Positions 20,416-28,874 of a stretch of DNA of 56,854 bases are shown piece by piece. The DNA is from Candidatus Heimdallarchaeota archaeon. Its GTDB lineage: Archaea > Asgardarchaeota > Heimdallarchaeia > JABLTI01. The stretch lies in assembly GCA_019058165.1 (NCBI GenBank), contig JAHLVZ010000008.1:1-56854 (forward strand), given 5' to 3'. The notes under the pieces are model-generated. The model did no database searches, had not been told where the DNA came from, and was given only the letters and a program-made list of their open reading frames with translations. The position numbers and the translations under genes are program-made. Position 1 is the stretch's first letter. The number at the start of each line of letters is the position of its first letter.

Positions 20416-21978
20416 TTAAAAGAAATCCTCAAGGGAAACTTGTTTCTTATCTTTCTCTTCGGGTTTTTCTTTAGCTTCTTTTTTAGTTTCTTTTGCTGCT
20501 TTTTTATCCGCTGTTTTTTTCGCTTTTCTCTCAGCAGCTTTACGTTTTTTCGCTTCCTCTTTCAATCGTTTTTCTTCTGCTAATTGTTCTTCTTTTTTCT
20601 TTTCAAATTCCAATAAAATCTCTGACCAATCATCACCCATATCGTCAAAACTTGAGAATTGTAATTTATCCATAGATGTTTGATGTTTAATTTTCTCCTC
20701 ATCAAAAGCTTTCATTATTTTCTTTATTTTTCGAATGTTTTCCGGATTCTCTACAAGAGATTTTAGTTGATTTTCGTCTAGTTCCAACCAATAAGCCATT
20801 TGAGCAGCATCGCCAATTTTTCCGTTAAGAACTTGTTTTACTAAATACATTGAATCAGTTCTTGCAGATCCTTTTGAGACATGTGTTTTTTCAGCCATGC
20901 TAGAAGCAATTGAATCTCTTAAAGCTCGTGAAAATCTTGTTTGAGCATACATTCCTATCTTTGATGGGAAAGTATATTGTTTGATTTGTCTATGAGGTTT
21001 ATCTACTTCTACAGCAACGCCACCGGAAACCAAATCGAAGAAGTATGAAAGTAATTTCCAATTTTGCCTTCGCCTGATTCTCCCTAGAAAACGATCTGCT
21101 GATGCTAAAGTTTCATAGGTACTAGCAAGTTGCTCATCACTAGTATGCAAATAGGCATTTTCAAAAATCCAGAGAAGCAGCTCATCATATTTCATTTTCA
21201 CCCCATCAATCGCTCGTTTTCCCTCATTGAAATTCTGTGAATTGAATAAATCTACTAAGGCTTTTTGGATATCTTTTGTTTGATCCCTATAAGTATGAAG
21301 TAATTCTATGTCTGTTGTTTTTCCAGCTTTGATTTGTAAAGCTGTTCCCTCGAGATCATTAATTGCACTTCGTAAATCTCCTTGTGCATTTTCTGCTAAG
21401 AAGTTTAGATTTTCTGCTCCGAGTTCAAATTTTTGTTCCCTACTTATTTTCTTTAAGACTTTCAAGATCGATTCTTTGTGAACAGGATAATAGGCTATTA
21501 CTTTGGATACTTTTCTTAATGCTTTTAATTTTTGATTGTAAGCATCATTCGCAGTGCAAATTATTGGCACGGCAGCTTCAGCAATCACATCAATAAGTGA
21601 TTTTACTCCACCTCTATCTTCCCTTCCAGTTATACCATCAACTTCATCAATTAACAGAATTCTCTTGCCTTTAGCTCCCCCTGTTAATGTTCCTTCTCTT
21701 GCAGAGCTTCCAGCAATTCTTAGGATTGCATCTTTGTTTCGAGTATCACTTGCATTCATCTCTACAAGTTCATAACCGCGTTCCTTTGCCAAAGCAATTA
21801 CACTACTCGTTTTCCCTGTACCCGCTGGTCCATGTAGTAAAGCTACTTTTCGTTGAGCTTTTTGTGACCATGAATCAAACCAATCTCTTAATGCATCTAC
21901 CGCATTTTCATTACCTACAATTTGTCCTAGATTTGTTGGACGATATAATTCAGTCCATGGTAGATTTTTTTCAGACAA
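20416..21978 (-). CDS. rfcL: Replication factor C large subunit
   Basis: LPWTELYRPTNLGQIVGNENAVDALRDW...LLHGPAGTGKTSSVIALAKERGYELVEMNASDTRNK...LIDEVDGI; Lys/Glu-rich tail with C-terminal QVSLEDFF PIP box. Confidence 0.96.
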   Translation of the reverse strand: MSEKNLPWTELYRPTNLGQIVGNENAVDALRDWFDSWSQKAQRKVALLHGPAGTGKTSSVIALAKERGYELVEMNASDTRNKDAILRIAGSSAREGTLTGGAKGKRILLIDEVDGITGREDRGGVKSLIDVIAEAAVPIICTANDAYNQKLKALRKVSKVIAYYPVHKESILKVLKKISREQKFELGAENLNFLAENAQGDLRSAINDLEGTALQIKAGKTTDIELLHTYRDQTKDIQKALVDLFNSQNFNEGKRAIDGVKMKYDELLLWIFENAYLHTSDEQLASTYETLASADRFLGRIRRRQNWKLLSYFFDLVSGGVAVEVDKPHRQIKQYTFPSKIGMYAQTRFSRALRDSIASSMAEKTHVSKGSARTDSMYLVKQVLNGKIGDAAQMAYWLELDENQLKSLVENPENIRKIKKIMKAFDEEKIKHQTSMDKLQFSSFDDMGDDWSEILLEFEKKKEEQLAEEKRLKEEAKKRKAAERKAKKTADKKAAKETKKEAKEKPEEKDKKQVSLEDFF

Positions 21979-22112
21979 GCTGGTAATTCCTCGTTTGTAA
22001 AGTTACTCTCAAATAATCTCTCATTAATTCTCTTGCATTCTAAGAATAAAAGCTTCACTATTACCTTTGAGATTAAAAAGAAGGAAGGATTGAATCAGCA
22101 AATAGGCTTTTC

Positions 22113-22883
22113 TCATAGCCTTTGAGCTGTTTCAATTTGTAAACCATCTTCTTCCAGATTTACTGGATAGAGTCTGGTGTCATAAATAGCTTTTCGCATT
22201 TTTCTTACTCTGAAAGTTCTTTGAAGTTGATCTGATCTTTCACGTAAATAGAAATCTATAACTCCATCAGCAATATGACTGAACAAAATCTCAGTTTTAA
22301 CATCATGCATGCCTTTAACCATTAATAAGATATGAACTCCACCTACTTTTCGAATTACATTGGATGCAAAGTTTTGAACGAGTTCTCTTACTTGTTCTTC
22401 ATCATAATCAAGTAGTAGATGTGAAATAGAGTTAATAATTGTAAAGGGTTGGGCGGATTTCGCTACGACATTTACAAATTTTGTTCTTAAAAGATTCAAT
22501 AGTCCTTTATCCCAAGCAATTACTGGGGAACTTTCATCACTAGCATATTTTGCCCCATATGCATCAATATAAGTCCAAGAACCAAGTGATTTGTAAGTAT
22601 CGATATTCCAGCCAAAAGTCATCATTTCTAATTCAACCTCTGATGGTGGTTTATCTACTGAAACATAAAATATTTTTTTACCTGCCTTTGCCTGACTCTG
22701 AAGCATTTGTAAAGCAAATATCTCATGTCCTGAACCTGGTTCACCTAATAACAAAATAAGAGAACCATCAGGTATACCTTTACCCCCTATAGCTGTATCA
22801 AATCCTGCAATTCCACTTTTTAAATAAACTCCTTTTACAACTTCGCTTCCGGGTGCTTTAGATGGTATTCTTTGAAAATCCAT
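22113..22883 (-). CDS. KaiC-like RecA-superfamily ATPase
   Basis: KSGIAGFDTAIGGKGIPDGSLILLLGEPGSGHEIFALQML; internal Met (MDFQRIPS) chosen over the ORF-track start. Walker A reads GEPGSGHE (Lys replaced by His). Confidence 0.8.
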   Translation of the reverse strand: MDFQRIPSKAPGSEVVKGVYLKSGIAGFDTAIGGKGIPDGSLILLLGEPGSGHEIFALQMLQSQAKAGKKIFYVSVDKPPSEVELEMMTFGWNIDTYKSLGSWTYIDAYGAKYASDESSPVIAWDKGLLNLLRTKFVNVVAKSAQPFTIINSISHLLLDYDEEQVRELVQNFASNVIRKVGGVHILLMVKGMHDVKTEILFSHIADGVIDFYLRERSDQLQRTFRVRKMRKAIYDTRLYPVNLEEDGLQIETAQRL

Positions 22884-22959
22884 TTTTTTTATTCTCCAAT
22901 TTAGCAATCTTTCTGGTATATTAACGTAAACCTATTTGAAAACTTTTGTTATATGGCAA

Positions 22960-23868
22960 TTAGTAATCATCTACTTCTTTTGCTCGATCCATCATATGCT
23001 TGACCATATAAAACGGTCCATAGGAGACATAAAAAATCGTTAAAGTAAACATAAATGCAGCAGGATAAATTACATAGGCAAATGGTGTTGCAACACAAGC
23101 TACAATTGTGACTGCGGTTAATCCTAGAAGAAATATCTCTAGGAAATTCTTTGGTAGTTTTGTTGTAGGATACTTAATTTGAACTATCATCATTGTCCCT
23201 GTTAATATCATTAGTAACAAACCAATGATTGGTGTTACAATGGAATCCGATCCAATTTGGTCTTCAATATATAATTTAATTAGTATATAGCAAGCAGCAG
23301 CGCATCCCGCGCCTGGTGAAGGGATCCCTTTAAACCATTTCTTACTTGGAGTTTTCGTGAATCTTACCAACCTGAACAAAGTACAAAATCCAAAGTATAC
23401 ACCGACTAGAACTGAAAACACTCCTAGTATTTGGTGTGCAGGACTAATTGTATTTCTTAAGGGAAGACTTAATGCGATCATTACCGCTGGTGCTAAACCA
23501 AATGAGACAGTATCTGCAGCAGAGTCTACGAACGTACCAAAAAATCCAGGTTTCTTTTGAGCTAATCTTGCGGGTATTCCATCAGTGAAATCAAAAATTA
23601 TTGCCAAAAGTACAAGCCTACCTGCCCATAGAACGAACTTATAATTATCAAGCTCAATACCCAAGTAAAAATTTCTCGCATTTATTGAAACCAAAACAAT
23701 AGCAGCAACTCCACTTGCAAAATTTAGAAACGTTATTGTATTTGCAATAATCGCCAGTATAATGCGTAGAAAACGAGGAAGTTGTGGTGGTTCCCATTTT
23801 GATTCCTTGGTTTCTTTTGCTGCTTGTGAAATTGTATCTTGATTCATGTTGTTTGGTTTTTCAGACAT
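22960..23868 (-). CDS. CDP-alcohol phosphatidyltransferase (phosphatidylserine/archaetidylserine synthase-like)
   Basis: DFTDGIPARLAQKKPGFFGTFVDSAADTVSFGLAPA signature; multi-pass membrane protein. Confidence 0.9.
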   Translation of the reverse strand: MSEKPNNMNQDTISQAAKETKESKWEPPQLPRFLRIILAIIANTITFLNFASGVAAIVLVSINARNFYLGIELDNYKFVLWAGRLVLLAIIFDFTDGIPARLAQKKPGFFGTFVDSAADTVSFGLAPAVMIALSLPLRNTISPAHQILGVFSVLVGVYFGFCTLFRLVRFTKTPSKKWFKGIPSPGAGCAAACYILIKLYIEDQIGSDSIVTPIIGLLLMILTGTMMIVQIKYPTTKLPKNFLEIFLLGLTAVTIVACVATPFAYVIYPAAFMFTLTIFYVSYGPFYMVKHMMDRAKEVDDY

Positions 23869-23967
23869 AAAGCTTCTCTCAATTCAATTATAACTTCATT
23901 TGACTTGATAAATTGAAGTTTAAAGAATATTTCCATTTCTAAAAATAATTTTCCATTGAAAATTTAC

Positions 23968-24423
23968 TTATTCATTATTTAGCTCATCAATTATTTTGAG
24001 AGCTTCATCCACATGCTTCTTTGGGTTGAATTGTGATACAAATATGTGTCGGATTATTCCTTTCCTGTCAATGATATATGTGACTCTACCAGGTATAATT
24101 CCAAAAGTTGACTTCACCCCATAACTAGTTCTTACACTATTATCTACATCACTGAGTAGTATAAATGGGAGTTTATATTTGGAGGAGAAGTTTGTATGTG
24201 ATTCTATTGAATCACCACTGATTCCAATTACCTCTGCTTCTGCTTTCTTGAACAATTCATATCTATCTCTAAAGGTGCATGCTTCGGTTGTGCAACCAGC
24301 TGTTTCATCCTTTGGATAAAAATAGACCACAAGTATTTTTTTGCCAATGTAATCCTTGAGATGAATTGTTTTTCCGTTTATATCCGGTAAAGAAAATATT
24401 GGAGCTTTATCCCCAACACCCAT
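23968..24423 (-). CDS. Peroxiredoxin (Bcp/PrxQ type)
   Basis: GDKAPIFSLPDINGKTIHLKDYIGKKILVVYFYPKDETAGCTTEACTFRDRY with Cx4C. Confidence 0.93.
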   Translation of the reverse strand: MGVGDKAPIFSLPDINGKTIHLKDYIGKKILVVYFYPKDETAGCTTEACTFRDRYELFKKAEAEVIGISGDSIESHTNFSSKYKLPFILLSDVDNSVRTSYGVKSTFGIIPGRVTYIIDRKGIIRHIFVSQFNPKKHVDEALKIIDELNNE

Positions 24424-24475
24424 TTTACTCCTAGATTTTCTAGCACTAATTTATAACAACTCCTAGTCAATAGAA

Positions 24476-25969
24476 TTAATCAACAAAAGAGATTTCAAAT
24501 TCACAGAATTTATCCCCTAAACCATGGCATTTGGTTTCGGTGACAATGCAATCTTTACTCGTTAAAATCTGGATTCGTCCAGCTATATATCCAGCCATGA
24601 AATCACAGAAGGTGGTTTCTGAGTCTTTTGCTCCAGAGGACATTGCGCATTCATATATGCGTATTTTAAGCTGATCATCTTCTTCGATTATCTTAACATC
24701 AGATCGTTCTTTTGCAGCTTGAATCATACCGAAATGAAAGAATTTGTTCAAAACATGTAATGATTGGTCTAAAGTTAGTGGCCAAGAATAATTTTCATCT
24801 TCTAAGTAACGTTGTAATATATCTCTTCCTGGACCAAAAATCCCTAGTTGTCTCCCTGCTGCGTAAAGAAGAGCACCAGAGAAGGGGTCAGCCATTCTTA
24901 GGTTTACGATAGCTTGTTGCAGTTTTGTGAAATGAACTTCATTCCCTATATTTCCCCTCTCGAAGACATCCTTAGGACTAATGAATGATTCATGTAATCT
25001 TGTTGAGATGTCATGGAGAATTCCTTGGAAATGCTGACTACGATCTTCTACTATATACTCATCTTGGTATTCTTCTTGAGTTCTTGTAATCTTGTCATCA
25101 GAAACCATTATTTCAAATTCACAATAGGTGTGACCCGTACCAATACATTTGCTTTCATGAACAACCGCATGTTTACCTGTCAATGCTTCTGTTATACCAG
25201 CCATTTCCCCTGCGCTAAAATGACACAAAGGTTCACCAACAAAAGGAGCACCACAAGCACTTGCTAATCCATTAATTCTCAGAACTGCCATATCTTCATT
25301 CAATTTTACGACTTTTGCGGATTCAGCAAGTTTCATTGGAATATTGATTGTTTCATTATCTGAGAAATATTTGACTAAACCTGTCATTACTTCTTCAAAT
25401 CGTTCTTTCGCACGAAACTCAGTTCCAATACTTGGATTTAATGTAATCATCAAATAGGTACCGACACCATATAAACCGACGTCACGCCCAGCTTGATATA
25501 ACAAGTGTGGTACTAATTTATCTAACGCCACGAGTGATACCATCATTTGTTGCATTACTCCGACGTGTAGGTAGTCCCCGATATTTGGACGTATGAATTC
25601 CTCATTCATTATCGAATCAAAACTATTTTTACTTATGGTCAACAGAGTTTCTTTTCTCGCATCAAAAGATTCTTCTCTTTCCATGATTGAACCAGTCACT
25701 CTTTGCCATAACAAGTCTTGAATATCACTTTCAGTAACTAATCCTTGGAGAACAATTTCGTCATCGATCATTACTGTGGGTAAACTTCTAACATTATATT
25801 TCTCAGCTACTTTGGGATATTCAATGACATCTATTGTGCTAATATGACACAAGTCAGAATAATATGTACCTACGTGTTTGTGTACAATTCTCTCAACGTC
25901 AGGGCACGCATAACATTCAGGAGAAGTGAATACAAGCATCCGTATTGGAACATTAATATTATCTGCCAT
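24476..25969 (-). CDS. Thioredoxin/glutaredoxin-like domain fused to two V4R domains
   Basis: N-terminal MLVFTSPECYACPDVERIVHKHV...VRSLPTVMIDDEIVLQG; two copies of a module ending ESKCIGTGHTYCEFEI and ETKCHGLGDKFCEFEI. Confidence 0.85.
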   Translation of the reverse strand: MADNINVPIRMLVFTSPECYACPDVERIVHKHVGTYYSDLCHISTIDVIEYPKVAEKYNVRSLPTVMIDDEIVLQGLVTESDIQDLLWQRVTGSIMEREESFDARKETLLTISKNSFDSIMNEEFIRPNIGDYLHVGVMQQMMVSLVALDKLVPHLLYQAGRDVGLYGVGTYLMITLNPSIGTEFRAKERFEEVMTGLVKYFSDNETINIPMKLAESAKVVKLNEDMAVLRINGLASACGAPFVGEPLCHFSAGEMAGITEALTGKHAVVHESKCIGTGHTYCEFEIMVSDDKITRTQEEYQDEYIVEDRSQHFQGILHDISTRLHESFISPKDVFERGNIGNEVHFTKLQQAIVNLRMADPFSGALLYAAGRQLGIFGPGRDILQRYLEDENYSWPLTLDQSLHVLNKFFHFGMIQAAKERSDVKIIEEDDQLKIRIYECAMSSGAKDSETTFCDFMAGYIAGRIQILTSKDCIVTETKCHGLGDKFCEFEISFVD

Positions 25970-26212
25970 GGTCCGGCTTCCTATTCTTATTAATCAATTC
26001 TCAGTACTTTAAATTAAGTATTAGGGTCTTTCTTTAAGCTTTTTGTTTGACGAAAAGCTCGGAGAAATCATAACTCAAATGTCTTATTAAACTTAATTTT
26101 TCTTTCGAAAAAACCGTTTTTGAAAACTAAGTACAAAATATCTCTAATTTGTCTAAAATAAATTAGATTGTGGAACTTGATCCTTAGAGGTGAGAAAAAA
26201 ATCTCTAGGGTT

Positions 26213-26521
26213 CTAAGCTCCTTCTGCTGTAACTTGTTCGAGTAAAGCTATTGCATCCATTAATTCACGTTGAAGATTAATTCCTAACAAACCTGCTAGG
26301 GCGAGAGAACTCATTACTGTTTCAAGCAACTCTTCTTTTATGTCTTCTTTCTGTTCAGCCAACATTGAATCTGATATCATTTGTCCCGCAAACATGTTTA
26401 GCATTCTTTCACCAAGCATTCGCATAGGACTTTCGACACCAGGAGTCGATAATTGTCTTATTGATAATCTTGAATTTATGAGATCCAAAAGTTTGTCTTG
26501 GGTTTCTTGTATGGTTATCAT
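26213..26521 (-). CDS. Hypothetical small helical protein, 102 aa
   Basis: ORF with ATG start and plausible composition. Confidence 0.65.
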   Translation of the reverse strand: MITIQETQDKLLDLINSRLSIRQLSTPGVESPMRMLGERMLNMFAGQMISDSMLAEQKEDIKEELLETVMSSLALAGLLGINLQRELMDAIALLEQVTAEGA

Positions 26522-26691
26522 TTTGTTTTTTCCACCAGATTTACTTTGTTGGTTATGTATATAATGAAGTTCTTATTTAAAAGTATATACTATCAGTGTA
26601 TTATTTAGATGTTACCTTATTTGTATAGATGAACCGTAAAACTTTTAGACAAGTAGTTGTATATTATATTTGGCAATATAAAGCGTAGTTG

Positions 26692-26743
26692 TCCCCATAG
26701 ATGACATACCGTTAATTTCGAGTTCCACTGGAAATTAAGGGGA
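26692..26743. promoter_or_regulatory. Predicted stem-loop element in a divergent intergenic region
   Basis: TTAATTTC (26712-26719) / GAAATTAA (26731-26738) perfect 8-bp stem with 11-nt loop, flanked by TCCCC (26692-26696) / GGGGA (26739-26743). Confidence 0.4.
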
Positions 26744-26787
26744 GGGGGGCATGTGCGAATATTGCTTATGGTAGCAGGTGAAAATGC

Positions 26788-27144
26788 ATGACAACCATAG
26801 TCGAAATGCCCTTGCGGTTCGATAGCGCAATAAAGAAAATTATAGATAGTCGGGATGAATTTAGTAAGAAAATAAAGAAAAGCCAGATTATTACCTATTC
26901 CATAGAGTTTTTCCATAGTTGTTTTCTTGATGATCCAAGACATATGAAAGGAATTCATGTTCGATTATACAACCTACAGCAAGATCAACATCCTGAAATT
27001 AATAATTACATGATTTCATGGGAGGACGTTCCCAGAAATGATGAAGAAGATTGGATTGCTTTTCAGTCAAGGATTAATGATCAACTAGAAGATTTTCTTA
27101 GCGAACTCAATGAACACGCTAATGTTGTTAAAGGGTCTCTTTGA
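26788..27144 (+). CDS. Hypothetical protein, 118 aa
   Basis: ATG start preceded by AGGTGA; plausible soluble composition; preferred over the overlapping antisense ORF. Confidence 0.65.
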   Translation: MTTIVEMPLRFDSAIKKIIDSRDEFSKKIKKSQIITYSIEFFHSCFLDDPRHMKGIHVRLYNLQQDQHPEINNYMISWEDVPRNDEEDWIAFQSRINDQLEDFLSELNEHANVVKGSL

Positions 27145-27318
27145 GCATAGCTTTTTTCCAAAGAATAGCTCTATCCAAGAATCGTTCAATGGGTAATTAC
27201 AAATCTCATATTGTTTTAGGCATACAATGAATTATTCTAAAAAAGAAGATTACAGCAAGTGAGATAACTTGAAGTATTGTTTGAAACACTACTATTGATT
27301 TGTATATGATGTTTGAAA

Positions 27319-27639
27319 TTATTCAATTACTTTCAAAAGCAATATTTTCTTTTCAAATCCCCCTCGTTCTCTCTTTTTAGTTAGTCGCTTCTTTTCAAAT
27401 TCTGAAAAAGCTATTCACTCAAGATTCAATATTGAAGAGATTATTTCCATAAGATCTATTAATTCTTCAAGCTGTTTAGATTCACAGTATTCCTTTGATT
27501 CCTCAACTAATTTTTTCCCTAAATATTCCAAATACTCTTCATCATTTCTAATTTTTTCAGTGATTGGTTTTTTTCCTTGTTCTTCAATTATTGTAGGGAT
27601 ATTGTCTCTTACTAATTTATTATAATGCTTTTCAGACAA
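27319..27639 (-). pseudogene. MazG-like/phosphoribosyl-ATP pyrophosphohydrolase-like protein interrupted by in-frame TGA (27415-27417)
   Basis: MSEKHYNKLVRDNIPTIIEEQGKKPITEKIRNDEEYLEYLGKKLVEESKEYCESKQLEELIDLMEIISSILNLE-*-IAFSEFEKKRLTKKRERGGFEKKILLLKVIE-TAA, read continuously in one frame. Confidence 0.75.
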
Positions 27640-27773
27640 ATTAAATCACGAGTTTAAATATAATACAGTGAATTAAAACTTAGTTGCATGTTAATAAGCA
27701 AAATAATTCGAGTGAAGTATTGGAAAAATTAATAGTTAATACTTGAAAGTTTACTTGTGGAGGATAAAAACGA

Positions 27774-28829
27774 ATGGGTGTTACAAAACTCGGTGACTTA
27801 TTTGCGGAACGTCAAGAAGTTAGCTTTGAGTTTTTCAAAGACAGAGCAATTGCTTTTGATGGCAATAATATTCTTTATCAATTCTTAACTCGAATCAGAC
27901 AATCTGATGGTAGTCTTTTAACCGATGAACATGGCAATGTGACGAGTCATCTCTCCGGATTATTATATCGAATCATTAGATCCATAGACAGTGGAATAAA
28001 AGTTGTGTTTATCTTTGATGGCAAACCTCCTGAAGAAAAACAAAAGGAAATTCTAAGAAGAAAGACTGTAAAAAAGGAAGCTGAGGTTGCATATGAAGAG
28101 GCTTTAGAAAGAGGCGACATGGAATTAGCCCAAAGATATGCGCAAAGAACAGCTCGTTTAACTTCACCTATGATAGAGGATGCAAAGAGATTATTGAGTT
28201 TAATGGGTGTTCCTGTTATACAGGCCCTCTCAGAGGGTGAAGGTCAAGCAGCAATTATGGCGAAAAACGGTGATGTTTGGGCTAGTTGCTCACAAGATTA
28301 TGACAGCTTACTTTTCGGAACACCAAGACTAGTAAGGAATCTCACAATCTCAGGAAAAAGAAAATTGCCACGGAAAAATGTGTATGTTGAAGTGAAACCT
28401 GAGCTAATTGAACTAGAACCAGCATTAGAAGTAATTGAATTAACACAAGAAGAACTTATTGATACAGCAATATTACTCGGAACAGACTTCAATCCTAATG
28501 GTATTGGAGTATCAGGAATTGGTCCAAAAACTGCTTTGAAGTTAGTGAAAGAACATAAGACACTCGAGAGAATTCTCGAACTCCCAAAAATGTCTGAAGC
28601 AAAAATTGATTTTGATATAAAAACAATAAGAGATCTCTTTTTGAAACCTGCAATAATAACAGATTTTACTTTACAATGGTCTTCTCCAGATATTGGAAAA
28701 ATTGTGGATTTCCTAGCAGGAGAAAGAGGGTTTTCTGAGACGAGAGTAAGAAACGCTCTTGAGAGAACAATAAAGAAAGCTGAAGAAAAGAAAAAGCAAC
28801 CCACACTTGATTCATTTTTTAGTGGATAA
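27774..28829 (+). CDS. fen: Flap endonuclease 1
   Basis: MGVTKLGDLF...AFDGNNILYQFLTRIRQ...VVFIFDGKPPE...ALSEGEGQAAIMAKNGDVWASCSQDYDSLLFG; C-terminal QPTLDSFF PIP box. Confidence 0.97.
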   Translation: MGVTKLGDLFAERQEVSFEFFKDRAIAFDGNNILYQFLTRIRQSDGSLLTDEHGNVTSHLSGLLYRIIRSIDSGIKVVFIFDGKPPEEKQKEILRRKTVKKEAEVAYEEALERGDMELAQRYAQRTARLTSPMIEDAKRLLSLMGVPVIQALSEGEGQAAIMAKNGDVWASCSQDYDSLLFGTPRLVRNLTISGKRKLPRKNVYVEVKPELIELEPALEVIELTQEELIDTAILLGTDFNPNGIGVSGIGPKTALKLVKEHKTLERILELPKMSEAKIDFDIKTIRDLFLKPAIITDFTLQWSSPDIGKIVDFLAGERGFSETRVRNALERTIKKAEEKKKQPTLDSFFSG

Positions 28830-28852
28830 CAGAAAGAAAAAGAGAAGAAGAT

Positions 28853-28871
28853 GAGTGAATATATTTCACTC
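28853..28871. terminator. Putative bidirectional terminator hairpin between convergent genes
   Basis: GAGTGAA-TATAT-TTCACTC, perfect 7-bp stem, 24 nt after the FEN1 stop and 3 nt after the PmbA-like stop. Confidence 0.55.
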
Positions 28872-28874
28872 AAA

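Noticed and set aside
26800-26830. tRNA T-loop-like string GCGGTTCGATAGCGC
   Set aside because: No acceptor stem, anticodon arm or CCA-proximal pairing around it; lies within the 26788 ORF.
26617-26958. Minus-strand ORF of 113 aa
   Set aside because: Overlaps the more protein-like plus ORF at 26788 and the structured intergenic element; composition unconvincing.
28298-28873. Minus-strand ORF of 191 aa
   Set aside because: Antisense to fen; Phe/Ser-rich shadow translation.
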